64,000 bases of DNA. Origin: Hymenobacter sp. YC55. GTDB lineage: Bacteria > Bacteroidota > Bacteroidia > Cytophagales > Hymenobacteraceae. Below the pieces are notes generated by a model, which saw nothing but the letters and a program-made list of their open reading frames with translations, was not told the DNA's origin and made no database searches. Location: assembly GCF_029433095.1 (NCBI RefSeq), contig NZ_JARNTX010000008.1:124001-188000 (forward strand), written 5' to 3'. The translations under genes and the position numbers were made by a program. Position 1 is the stretch's first letter, and every line of letters begins with the position of its first letter. This document shows, piece by piece, positions 52,523 to 61,817 of the stretch.

Positions 52523-55500
52523 AACAACTAAAGATCAAAAAACGGGGGCGGCGGTGAAAAGTAACTTACCGATTGAAGGGCCCGCCGCAACAACAAGTAA
52601 CCAGGCCACGGAGAAATCAGAGCAGCAGGAAGAAGTGCAGCCGGGAGGAGGGGGGAGCACAAAGGACGAATGGCCGAAAGGAAGCGCGGAGTTGAATCAG
52701 CAGACTGGTAAAAAAGGCCTCAGCAAGAAAACGCGCGGAGTGAGAAAGAAGGGCCGGTGGGGAATGAGCGACAGGGGAGGTCAGTACCATAATCGCCGCC
52801 GGGAAATGAAATGAACAGACTTTATTATCCCACTGCCTGTTTTCTGACGGGATGGAACGGAGATAATCTTGGTAAAAACCAAAGGATAGCAACGGAAGGG
52901 GCAGGGGCGGGGTAATTACAGTTAATTCCAGTTAAGAAGGCGTCAGGCGAAGTTGCTGGAATCAGTGGAAGGAGCAGCAGGGGGAAAAAGCCGGGTAAGG
53001 AAAAATCGGTATCGTCGAAAAAAGAAAGCACTTGGGAAAACAGGCCCGCCGAATAAAAAGACTGGGGCAGTAGAGAGAGGCGTCGGCTATTTGCCAGCAG
53101 GAAAAGGACGGGCTGTTGAAAGCAAATCAAAGGGAACCGTAACAACGCAGGGCTGAAAGTCAAGTAGTGGTAAAGCGACTGGCCAGCGTAAAAATGAATG
53201 CAGGCCGAATACGTAACTAAGCGAAAGGAATAAGCCGCCGAACAAAGAGAGCCAGTATCGAAACGGGAGGAGGCAATAAAAGCGAACGGCGATAAAATAG
53301 TTGTCAACTGAAAATGGCCAACTGCAATGGGAGGAAGCCGAAGGGGGCAGTAAGCGGGCAAGTTTTGTGGGGTGCCTGGTAATTTTATATCGAGATAATG
53401 TAGGGCCAGGAATAAGATGTTGCGGGGTAAGAATAAGTAGGAAGCAGTAGTAGCTGGGAGAAGATAAATTTTGTAGGTGGTAGTTTTCTGGAAGCTGCTG
53501 GAAAGGCAATAGAGATAAAAATGAGGGCCTGCGAAAAATGAGTAGCCGAAGGGTCAGGCGAGGTATTGAAATTGAATAAAGGAGTTGCCGACGAAAGGCA
53601 GGAAAAGACAGTCCACTAGAACAGCCGGGTTAATACCGAATTGAGGGAACAGGCTGCTTCGAGATTGGAACAGGAACAAATAGCACGCGCAAGACGAGGA
53701 AGGGGCTGGTATATAGAATTGGGAAACAGATAGGACCAGAATAAAGGCAGCAGGCAGAAAATTGGAAGCCGAAGGGTAATGAGTAATCGAAGAACAATGG
53801 CAGGTCTTAGGAAAAGGACGGCTGAAAAAACACGGGGCAGATAGTCGGCGGCAGTAGTCGAAAAGTAGAGTGGGTGGCCAGGCAAGATGTAGTGCTGAAA
53901 AGAAAGAGCCGGGTAGAGTCCGCGGAAGAAAAAAAGGGTGTCAGGAAGATAGACCAGCCAGTATAAAGCGCCATTATCACTTAAAAGCAAAAGTGCTGGA
54001 AGGGGTGGGCTTCTGAAAAAGGAGGCGACTTAAACACAGTAACCAGTATAGGCCAGCTGAATTGAAAAACCACCCGGGTAGATGGATTAAGCGGGAGGCT
54101 GGAAATGGTAGCGGGGAGAAAACAAGTCTGGCCGTTGGTTTAGCTGAGTCGGGTAAAGTAACTGGTGGGGAGAGGAGAGCCGTTAGGTAAAGGCGTTGGA
54201 GGTCTAATTAAATGGATAGGTAAATCAGCCTGAGTAAAGAAGCACACCAGGGAAGAAGATATAACAGCAGCAAGGGGAACTAGAGAGTTTGATAGAAACA
54301 GCAGCGGTAGTAGTCGGGATTTATTAAAGGCGCGGGAAGTGAGTTAGCGTGGTAGGATAGCTGTAAGTGGAGGGGCCGAGGTATGCGGTTTTGGCAGGTG
54401 GTTTATAATAGCGGTAGGCGGGAAAATAGGGTAGTGGGTAAATAGGTAATGAGTTGCAATAGCGAGGCAAAGACCGGCATCAGAAATCAAGTTCGGGAAG
54501 AACAGCAGAGGGTGAGCAATAGGAATGTAGGAGGGTAGTAAGGGTGTAGCATTGATAAGCAAAGTCACGAGTTGGGGAAAGTTAACTTGTAAGGACTAGT
54601 AGAATTTGAGGGAGATGTATTTAAGGCAAATGGTACTAGAATCCGCGGGTTTGATAAAGAGGGGATAAGAAACTTTCGCAGAGGGTTTGCGGAGAAGCTA
54701 AAGAGAGCAAAGGCTAGCAGCTGGAAGTCGGAAAAACGGTTTGAAGCAGGGAGAGCATTTGTAATGAGAATACAGCGGGTCCAGTTCGCTTGATAAATAA
54801 GTGTACAGGCCGGGTTGTCGAAAATGAAGTGGAGGGGTCGAGGTAAAGGCTGTAAACAAGGGTTCCAGAAAAAGTGAAGCAGGGTGAAAAGCGGTTGTCA
54901 GGAGAGACAGGCCAGCGTCAGAAAGTCGAGGGGAAAGTAAAGTAGCGATGGGGTGAAAAGGGAGAACAGGCAGTGGTTTAAGTCAGGTTAAAAAAGTAGG
55001 AGTTGAGCAAATCGTAGGCGAGGAGAAACGAAAAGCACGAAGGATAGAAATAGGGTCAGGATCATAATGCTAGAGAGAAGGGAGTAGGGACAAAAAGATC
55101 CGGAACCACTTCAAATAAAATGAGCCGTGAGAGGCAGTAAGTTGGAATATGGCCAGCGTAAAAAACGACAAAAAGAGCTGCTGTAGGAAAACTGTATAAA
55201 GCTGTTGGGGCTCAGGTAGACGGTTGAAAAAGGAGCTGTGAAAATTAGTAAGCCAACTCGTCAAGGTATAGGATGGATATGTTTGTTTGCTAGGCCTGGA
55301 AGTCAGAGAAGGAGGGTGGTGGCATTCGTGGGGTGAGAAGTCTCAGAGTGGGGAAGGCTTAGAATGGAGATGGTCGGAGGTAGTAGAAAAAGCGACTGGA
55401 GCAATGGGAACTATAGTGCTGAGGGGATACAAGGCTAGGAAGGGAGCGGCTCAATAATCGGGTAGTAGGTTGCTTGATAAAGATAGCTGGTTTGGCTGAT

Positions 55501-55945
55501 AGGTCTTAGCAGGAGGAAATCCGAAAAAGCCAGGTGGAGGGAAAAAGCCGACGTAATAGAACAGGCGGTAGTAGTAGGTCTGGGTACGGGAGCGAGAAAG
55601 GTAGCTGGCGAAAAACTGGAGAGCTGAGAAAGCAGCAGGAGTAGCGGCAGTAAAATTGAGTTGAAAACCAGAAAGGCTACTCAAAGAGAAAGTGGCTCTT
55701 AGGGCAAGGATAGCCAGCTAGTTAGGAAAGCGAAAAAGGATGCCTAAGAGAAGGCTGGTTGTCGGGAGTAGTTAGTGTAGGGTAAGCAGCTAGAGTAGCG
55801 TGGTGAGGCGCAGGAGAACGAATAGGGGTAGTCTGCTTAGCTGGCAGTGGATAGTAGGAAGTAGAGCAGGATAGGTGTAGATTGAGTACGACACAGGGTT
55901 CTGAAATCCTAAATCTTAGCAATATTTAGCGAGAGGAGGCTCTTC

Positions 55946-56107
55946 AATCAAGGCTACCGCCTTGATTATCAGCGACAAACAGAGTTTTTCGGAGATTTAC
56001 TACCGTAAATCATTGATTCATAGTATAAAAGTGGTGATAGAATAGCAAAAATGAACATGATAGCTACCCATTTTTATCAACACGTTAGCTAAAACGGTGA
56101 TTACCGT
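55946..56107. promoter_or_regulatory. Probable origin of transfer (oriT) with TACC-loop hairpins
   Basis: Two hairpins share the same loop: AATCAAGGC-TACC-GCCTTGATT (55946-55967) and GATTTAC-TACC-GTAAATC (55994-56011). A third inverted repeat ACGGT-GATT-ACCGT lies at 56094-56107. They sit in the intergenic space directly upstream of the mobilisation operon, at the sharp end of the purine tract. Conserved hairpins here are expected for relaxase and accessory protein recognition. Confidence 0.6.
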
Positions 56108-56172
56108 ACTTAACTACTTGATTTCAAGAATTTTTCTGGTGATAATCATTCACATAATTCCATTTAAGTTCC

Positions 56173-56892
56173 ATGAGCACCAATAAAAACCCTGAGTCAG
56201 CTAAGCCTGATAAACCAAGCCCTTCCCGTGCTGCTAACTCGGTACGTGTTACTGGAGACGCCTTCCGTCAAGTAACAACACACGCCAAAAAGTTAAAGCT
56301 GACAAACGGCGAATACGTCAGCGCGGCAATTGCCTATTTTGCGGAAACCGGACTCGATCCAACCAAGGAACGGCCGCACGGATTGGCCAACGTGACTGCC
56401 AAAGTGAGCCAGGAGACGCTGGCGGTTCGGCAGCAGAACGTGGAGATTGGCAACCGCGTGATTTCAATTCTGCGGGGGTGGGAGAAAACGCTCTACGGCT
56501 TTTTGCAGCAGCAGCAGGCCGGCACCTTGAATTACTTGCAGCAGATTGAAAGCAACATTCTCGGCCACCAGGTCCAGGTCGAATCCACGTTGCTGGCCCC
56601 GATGGTGGAGCAGTTGTTCAAGGTCAATCTGGAAGCCTTTATCACCCGAGGGCTCACGTCCCAGCTGTTGGTAAAATCCACGAACCAACCAGAGGGAAGC
56701 TATCAAAGACAGATGGACACGTCCAACAATGGACGCGACCAGCAGCTGGCTTTGCTCATGCGCGAGTTCATAAAAACCAACAACGTGGACAAACCCAAAC
56801 TGAGCCCCAAGCCTACGGTTCCAGCGACCCCGGCCAAAGCGCCCAGCCAGCCGGCCGCTACAACCCCGGCTGCGGGCGGGACCCAGAAATAG
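56173..56892 (+). CDS. Mobilisation accessory protein (MobC/MobA-like, RHH-type)
   Basis: The 239-residue protein starts with a Pro/Ser-rich segment. A ribbon-helix-helix-like domain follows (NSVRVTGDAFRQVTTHAKKL, KLTNGEYVSAAIAYFAETGL). The central helical region (NRVISILRGWEKTLYGFLQQ, QLLVKS) is typical of Bacteroidota mobilisation accessory proteins. The C-terminus is a Pro/Ala/Thr/Lys tail. It lies directly between the probable oriT and the relaxase and would help assemble the relaxosome. Gap to the relaxase is 183 bp. Confidence 0.75.
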   Translation: MSTNKNPESAKPDKPSPSRAANSVRVTGDAFRQVTTHAKKLKLTNGEYVSAAIAYFAETGLDPTKERPHGLANVTAKVSQETLAVRQQNVEIGNRVISILRGWEKTLYGFLQQQQAGTLNYLQQIESNILGHQVQVESTLLAPMVEQLFKVNLEAFITRGLTSQLLVKSTNQPEGSYQRQMDTSNNGRDQQLALLMREFIKTNNVDKPKLSPKPTVPATPAKAPSQPAATTPAAGGTQK

Positions 56893-57075
56893 GACGGACA
56901 GTTGTACCGGGATTCCCACCAGCAGGCAGCAAACTGCGCTACCAACCAGCCGGGCATTCCAGCAAGTTTTGCCCTTACAACCGGGCGTGCAACCGGAAGG
57001 TAACGGCAGTTTTTTGGCCGTGCAACCCGGGTTGCAACGGGCGTTTTTTTTCTCACTGCTGACCTGAATTCACTG

Positions 57076-58230
57076 ATGTATGCCAAGGTAATCAACCCCA
57101 AGACCAACGGCAAAGTCGTCTACAACAACAACGGCAGCTCCCTGCGGTGCGCCAACTATTTGGTGAAGGAAGCCAAGGAGGCCGGGGGCGAGGCCACGTT
57201 TTTTGGAGCGCCCGGCACCGAGCCCAAGACGGCAGACGAGGTGGTAAAAATGCTCGACGGCAACGTGAAAGGCTTGGGAAAAGACGACCCGAAATTTCAC
57301 TCCCTGGTGCTGAGTCCGAGCGCCGACGAGCTGCTGCTCATCGGCAATAATCCGAAAGCGCTGGAGGAATACACCCAGAACGTGATGGACCTCTACGCCA
57401 AAAACTTCACGCTGAAAAACGGGAAGGAGTTGGGAGAAGCCAATCTGGTATGGGCCGCGACCATCCACCAGGAACGTAAAAACCGGGGCACGGACGAGGG
57501 CGTGCAGGGCGAGAAAAAGGAGGGTTTGCAAACCCACATTCACGTCATGGTATCAGCCCGCGACGCCGACCAGAAAATTACACTCAACCCGTTGGGCAAG
57601 GCCGACCGTTTCAACCGGGTGCAGTTCCAGGCCGAAGCCGTCACCCAGATGGAAGTGCAGTTCGGGCGGACGGTGCCCCGGGACGTAGCAGTAAAAGAGC
57701 CGACCCGCCGGCAGCGGGTGGAGCAGAAGGTGGAGGAGATAACGAGCAAGGCGGCCGCCAACCGGAAAGAGAAAAAGCCCCTAACCCCGGAGCAGATTGC
57801 CGCCAAGGATGCCCGGCTCGACATACAGGTTGCCCGCCTAAATTCCAAGCTCGATACCAGCTTGCAGCTCGACCCCAGCCGGGTGAAAGACATTGCCAAA
57901 GAACGCAAGTACGACAACGTATTCTACGCCACCCTGGGCCAAATCGAGCGCAACGCCGAGAAAGGAAAGTTCACGCCCCAGCCCTACGACTACCTGACCA
58001 CGGGCCGCGTGGCCCGGGAACCCCAGCTGCACACCGGCCGGGCCATCGACCCCAACCGGGAATTTTCAACGTCGTTGCCTAAGCGCCGAGAGGAGCCGGA
58101 GCTGGCAGCGGGGATGCAGGCGTTGGAGCGTTCGGTTAAGAAGTTGGGAACAGCAATGGCCCCTAAAGGCCGGACGCAGGACGTACGCAGCGACACGGAA
58201 AAAGAGCAGGACCGCGAAAACGAAATGTAG
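57076..58230 (+). CDS. Relaxase/mobilisation protein (MobB, DUF5712-like)
   Basis: It nicks oriT and leads the strand into the recipient. The 384-residue protein carries the three-histidine metal site: His131 in ATIHQERKN and His154-x-His156 in THIHVMVSARD. Candidate catalytic tyrosines are near the N-terminus (VYNNNGSSLRCANYLVKEAK). The start, MYAKVINPKTNGKVVYNN, is a common start for Bacteroidota DUF5712-type relaxases. The C-terminal third is basic and charged. Second gene of the mobilisation operon; 66 bp before the coupling ATPase, with promoter-like element D between. Confidence 0.85.
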   Translation: MYAKVINPKTNGKVVYNNNGSSLRCANYLVKEAKEAGGEATFFGAPGTEPKTADEVVKMLDGNVKGLGKDDPKFHSLVLSPSADELLLIGNNPKALEEYTQNVMDLYAKNFTLKNGKELGEANLVWAATIHQERKNRGTDEGVQGEKKEGLQTHIHVMVSARDADQKITLNPLGKADRFNRVQFQAEAVTQMEVQFGRTVPRDVAVKEPTRRQRVEQKVEEITSKAAANRKEKKPLTPEQIAAKDARLDIQVARLNSKLDTSLQLDPSRVKDIAKERKYDNVFYATLGQIERNAEKGKFTPQPYDYLTTGRVAREPQLHTGRAIDPNREFSTSLPKRREEPELAAGMQALERSVKKLGTAMAPKGRTQDVRSDTEKEQDRENEM

Positions 58231-58265
58231 AGTTGTGCTCTATTATGTACCTTTATACGAACTAA

Positions 58266-58290
58266 GTATCTTTATACGCACACAAATTTT
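58266..58290 (+). promoter_or_regulatory. Backbone promoter/operator element D (upstream of coupling ATPase)
   Basis: GTATCTTTATACGCACAC followed by AAATTTT, ending 6 bp before the ATG at 58297. A partial direct copy, GTACCTTTATACGA, begins 19 bp earlier at 58247. The closeness to the ATG suggests a leaderless or short-leader transcript, or an operator overlapping the translation start. Confidence 0.65.
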
Positions 58291-58296
58291 CTCATC

Positions 58297-61203
58297 ATGG
58301 CCACCCCTATTCCAATCGCCAAACCCAATTCTTCGGGCATCGGCGGGCTGATTGCGCTGATAGTACTGCTGGCCCTGCTGGGCGGGGAGTATTACTTGCT
58401 CACCACCCGGGACAGTCTCTTACACCCCACGCCTGAAATGGTAGCGCAAGCCAGCCAGGCCAAAGCCGCTGAGGCCGCAGCCAAGGCCGCACTGGCCAAA
58501 GCCGAGAAAAGTAAAAAGGGTAAAGACCCGCAGGCAGCCGGGAGCCCGACGGCCCCACCCCCCGGCCAGCCGCAGCCCCTGGACGTGAGCGCTATGTTCG
58601 GTCAATCAGCCGAAGGCGGGCCCGGAATGATGGAGAAGGCAATGGCGATGGTCAACGAATACGAGGAGATGGGCGTGGGCCTGGGCATCCGATTCGTGAT
58701 GATACTCGCCTGTGTAGGCTTGATGTTTTTGCAGAAACCGCCTGCCCCAAAGGTGGGCGCGCAGCGTCGATACGCCCGCAATCCGAAAACCATTGTCGCG
58801 CCTATGCAGATGCTGGGTGTGCTGTTAGCCTTTAGCGCCATCGGACTTTTGGGAGTCGGCAGTGCTACCGGGGCAGTGCTTAGCTACGGCTATCCACTCG
58901 CGGCCGCGCTTTGTCTGGGCAGCGGTTTTATCGGCGGGATGCTCAAAGCCAGCACCGTTCCAGTAGAGGGGCGGCTCATGGCCGAGAAGATAAAGCGTGA
59001 TACCGATTACGGTATCGTGCTCAAAGTTGAGGGCAACCGATACGTCAACGTTCCCAATCCCTTTCGCGGCAGTCTCGTGCTCGGTGGTGCCGGTGCGGGT
59101 AAAACGTATTCAGTTGGCGAGCCCTTTTTGGAGCAGTTCACCCAGAAAGGGATGTGCGGTATTATCTACGACTTCAAGTTTCCGGTACTGGCCGGCGCGG
59201 CCCAGAAAGCACTGTTGTACGCCCAGCCCGCCCATAAGAAATTGATGGAGCAGTACGAGCACAACAAGAAAAATAATATCCGCAACAAGGACGGCGACAT
59301 AGAGGGCTTGCGCAAAGCAATCCGGCACCGGGTTGTCAATTTCCTCGACATGGAGCGTACGGAAAAAGTGAATCCGCTGCGGCCCCAGGATATGCCCGTC
59401 ATTGCTTACGCCAAGGAATACGCGAAAACGATTCTCACCAATCTAAGCCCCGGTGGCGCAAAGAGCGGCGACAACTTCTTTACCAAAAGTTCGGAAGCGT
59501 ACCTAACCGGTATCATCTGGTACTACCGAAATAACTACCCTGCGCTTTGCACGATTCCGCATACCGTGGCCACCGCGGTAAGTGACGATTATACCCACGT
59601 GCTGCATATGCTCAGTGAGGACGACGACTGCAAAGAGATTGTGCAGAGCTTAATTACCGCCATCAAGACCGGCGCGGAAAAGCAAATTGCCGGCGTCGTT
59701 TCCTCCTTGCAGGTTGACATGGCTGACCTTGCCACGCCCCAAATCAGTTGGGTAATGGCCCCTGATGAGGACCCCCGCCTCGGAGAAGATGCCGAAGGGT
59801 TTTCGCTCAATCTCAACGACCCGAACAACCCTACGCTGCTCACTATCGGCAACGACCCCACACTGGCCAGGACCTTTTCGCCGGTTATTTCGTGCGTGAT
59901 TGCCGTAGCCTTGAAACTCATGAATCAGCAGCACAAGCACCCGAGCTTTGTGCTGATTGATGAGGGCGCGACCATCTACGTCCCGGGCCTGGAAACCATC
60001 CCGGCGACGGCCCGCTCCAACAGAGTGGCGATGCTTTACATGACGCAGGATATGGCTCAGCTCATTGACGCCTACGGGAAAGACAAGGCTACGGTGCTGG
60101 TATCAAACCTGAACAACCAGTTTTTCGGGAAGATAAACTCGGCTGAAACTGCCCGCCTCATATCCGACATGGTGGGCAAGGAAGAAACGGAAATGGTATC
60201 GGTAAGCACCGGCCAAAGCATGGGCGGCACCGGCGGCTCCAACAAAGGGCAAAGCGTAAGCATCCAGGAAAAGCAAGTGTTTCGGATGCAGGATGCGTAC
60301 ACGTTGCGGCAAGGGGAGTTTGTCGGCCAGACCGTGGAAACCCCGCAGTCGTTCTTCATGGGCCTGATGGAAAGGGAGGTCGAACCCGGAAGTTATCCAA
60401 TTGAGAAGTTCACCCATTTCGCGGCCGCGAAAGGAGTAGTGGATTCGCGCATCCGTAGCAAAGTCGAGAAGCGGGCGACCTTAATGAAAGCCGAGAAAGA
60501 CAAAGACGCGGCCGAACAGCTACGCAAAACGGAGGAGCGAGCAGCAGCACGAGCGACCGCCAAAGCCGCTGAACGAACGGTACTGATTACTGAAAGCAAG
60601 TTGACGCCGCCCGCCCGCCAGGACATGAAGCCTCTCTTAACAGCCCCAGTTCCCGAGGCAAAAACAGCGGATACTGCGAAGGATATTCCGAACATATCTA
60701 CTACCTATTTGGCAGTGGGAGAATCTCAGGACGAGCCCGGCGATGAAACTGCCGAAGCCAAGGAGCGGGCGGATTGGGATTGGGAGAGCGAGGACGTTAA
60801 CGGCCCTAGTCAGGAGCCAAGCTATAAACCCAGCGCCGCCGAACAGCTCGCCCTGGAGCAACGCGCGGCGCACTCACGCCACGCCCGCGAGCGGACCCAG
60901 CGGGTGCCGGACGCGGCCAACAATGCCAACTGGCAGTCGGAGTCTCAGCGGCACGAAGCGGCGGAAAAGCTCGCCGCCGAGCAGGCCGAAGAACGGCAGC
61001 GGGAGCGGACCACCCAGATTAAAGAACGGCCTTCGGGCTCCATTCTGGCCGACATGATTGCCGAGAATCACCGCCGCATCAGAAGAGAAGTAGCACAGGC
61101 CATTGAGAACAGCGGCGAGAATAGCCTCTCCAAAGAAGGCCTGGCAAGAGCAGCGCAAGCAGCGAAAAACAAAGCCAACTCCGTGGGGCAGTCGCCTTAT
61201 TAA
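58297..61203 (+). CDS. Type IV coupling ATPase (VirD4/TraG-like)
   Basis: It delivers the relaxosome to a secretion channel. The 968-residue protein has N-terminal transmembrane helices (LIALIVLLALLGGEYYLLTT; about residues 125-140; further helices at about 165-215). The ATPase follows: Walker A GGAGAGKT (263-270) and Walker B VLIDEGATIY (about 552), plus the VirD4-like NQFFGKINSAETARLISDMV region. A 250-residue charged, Ala/Glu-rich C-terminal extension (RKTEERAAARATAKAAERTV) follows, unlike the short tails of classical VirD4. It is followed 20 bp later by 61224. Confidence 0.9.
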   Translation: MATPIPIAKPNSSGIGGLIALIVLLALLGGEYYLLTTRDSLLHPTPEMVAQASQAKAAEAAAKAALAKAEKSKKGKDPQAAGSPTAPPPGQPQPLDVSAMFGQSAEGGPGMMEKAMAMVNEYEEMGVGLGIRFVMILACVGLMFLQKPPAPKVGAQRRYARNPKTIVAPMQMLGVLLAFSAIGLLGVGSATGAVLSYGYPLAAALCLGSGFIGGMLKASTVPVEGRLMAEKIKRDTDYGIVLKVEGNRYVNVPNPFRGSLVLGGAGAGKTYSVGEPFLEQFTQKGMCGIIYDFKFPVLAGAAQKALLYAQPAHKKLMEQYEHNKKNNIRNKDGDIEGLRKAIRHRVVNFLDMERTEKVNPLRPQDMPVIAYAKEYAKTILTNLSPGGAKSGDNFFTKSSEAYLTGIIWYYRNNYPALCTIPHTVATAVSDDYTHVLHMLSEDDDCKEIVQSLITAIKTGAEKQIAGVVSSLQVDMADLATPQISWVMAPDEDPRLGEDAEGFSLNLNDPNNPTLLTIGNDPTLARTFSPVISCVIAVALKLMNQQHKHPSFVLIDEGATIYVPGLETIPATARSNRVAMLYMTQDMAQLIDAYGKDKATVLVSNLNNQFFGKINSAETARLISDMVGKEETEMVSVSTGQSMGGTGGSNKGQSVSIQEKQVFRMQDAYTLRQGEFVGQTVETPQSFFMGLMEREVEPGSYPIEKFTHFAAAKGVVDSRIRSKVEKRATLMKAEKDKDAAEQLRKTEERAAARATAKAAERTVLITESKLTPPARQDMKPLLTAPVPEAKTADTAKDIPNISTTYLAVGESQDEPGDETAEAKERADWDWESEDVNGPSQEPSYKPSAAEQLALEQRAAHSRHARERTQRVPDAANNANWQSESQRHEAAEKLAAEQAEERQRERTTQIKERPSGSILADMIAENHRRIRREVAQAIENSGENSLSKEGLARAAQAAKNKANSVGQSPY

Positions 61204-61223
61204 TATCTAACTCTCTTATACCC

Positions 61224-61784
61224 ATGTCTGCTAAATTCTCCCCACCAGACCCCGCCGAGGTGGCGCTGCTGCACACCTTCCACCATCTGAGCCATCCTGG
61301 GCAGCAAAAGATTTTGGCTGACTTTGCCGCCGGAGAAATCGGCGTTGAAACCACGGCCTACCTGCTCATTCAAGAAGCGAAGGAGCGATTCCCAGCCCTG
61401 AAAGCCGCCCGCGAAGCGGAGGCCGAGCAGCGCGAAACCCGCGCTCGGGAAGCGCGGGAAATGGCTGAAAACGAAAAAGCCAACGGACCCACTTTCGTTG
61501 ACTATACCCCGGAGGGTCGGCCCGTCAACGAACCGGCGAAACCATTACCCGCTGGGTCATTGGTAGGCACTGTGGCCCAACCAGCAGCAGTTACGGTAGG
61601 AGCTTTAGCGGCCATAGAAACAGCCGAAGCCACTGAAACCACCGAAACCCACACCCCGGATGAAGAGTCCACTAGCAACGACCATGTGGAAGATGATGCC
61701 AACGACTTCCCGATGGAAGATGATAGTACATGGCAGGTGGCGGACTTGGACGAGGAGCAGCAGACTTACCAGGGCGACGAATAA
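61224..61784 (+). CDS. Acidic hypothetical protein in the mobilisation operon
   Basis: The 186-residue protein has a helical N-terminal domain (PAEVALLHTFHHLSHPGQQK; DFAAGEIGVETTAYLLIQEA), an Arg/Glu coiled segment (EAEAEQRETRAREAREMAEN) and a very acidic Thr/Glu/Asp tail. No family is recognised. It lies 20 bp after the coupling ATPase and 33 bp before the Fic-like gene, so it belongs to the operon. It may be an antitoxin-like or chaperone partner of the Fic-like protein, but the (S/T)xxxE(G/N) inhibitory motif of Fic antitoxins was not recognised. Confidence 0.6.
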   Translation: MSAKFSPPDPAEVALLHTFHHLSHPGQQKILADFAAGEIGVETTAYLLIQEAKERFPALKAAREAEAEQRETRAREAREMAENEKANGPTFVDYTPEGRPVNEPAKPLPAGSLVGTVAQPAAVTVGALAAIETAEATETTETHTPDEESTSNDHVEDDANDFPMEDDSTWQVADLDEEQQTYQGDE

Positions 61785-61817
61785 CCATCCTTATCTACAC
61801 CTTCAATCTTCAGTATT

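Larger units (their letters stand above)
50884..55925. other. 5-kb purine-skewed, nearly gene-free tract
   Basis: Six counted 60-nt lines (51541, 53281, 53701, 54421, 54961, 55501) give 134 A, 121 G, 51 C and 54 T, i.e. 255/360 (71%) purines on the + strand. Flanking coding DNA does not show this. Stops TAG, TAA and TGA are very frequent on the + strand. The leftward frames of 60-180 codons are open because a pyrimidine-rich strand has few stops; their products (Leu/Pro/Ser/Phe-rich, no domains) look random. Only one credible gene (52141-52455) is inside. Short words recur (GCCGAAGGG at 53338, 53546 and 53769; GGCCAGCGTAAAAA at about 53181 and 55151), but no long tandem unit was found. Confidence 0.75.

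Noticed and set aside
52554..52814. 86-codon rightward frame from GTG
   Set aside because: Its Gly/Lys/Gln/Arg-rich product follows directly from the purine bias. Element C points away from it and there is no other support.
53330..53780. Tandem repeat of about 210-220 bp based on GCCGAAGGG
   Set aside because: The word recurs three times at that spacing, but the intervening sequence does not align convincingly by eye.
52825..53990. Leftward frames of 124-178 codons in the purine tract
   Set aside because: The minus strand is pyrimidine-rich and therefore poor in stop codons; the products are Leu/Pro/Ser/Phe-rich without domains, starts or spacing typical of genes.
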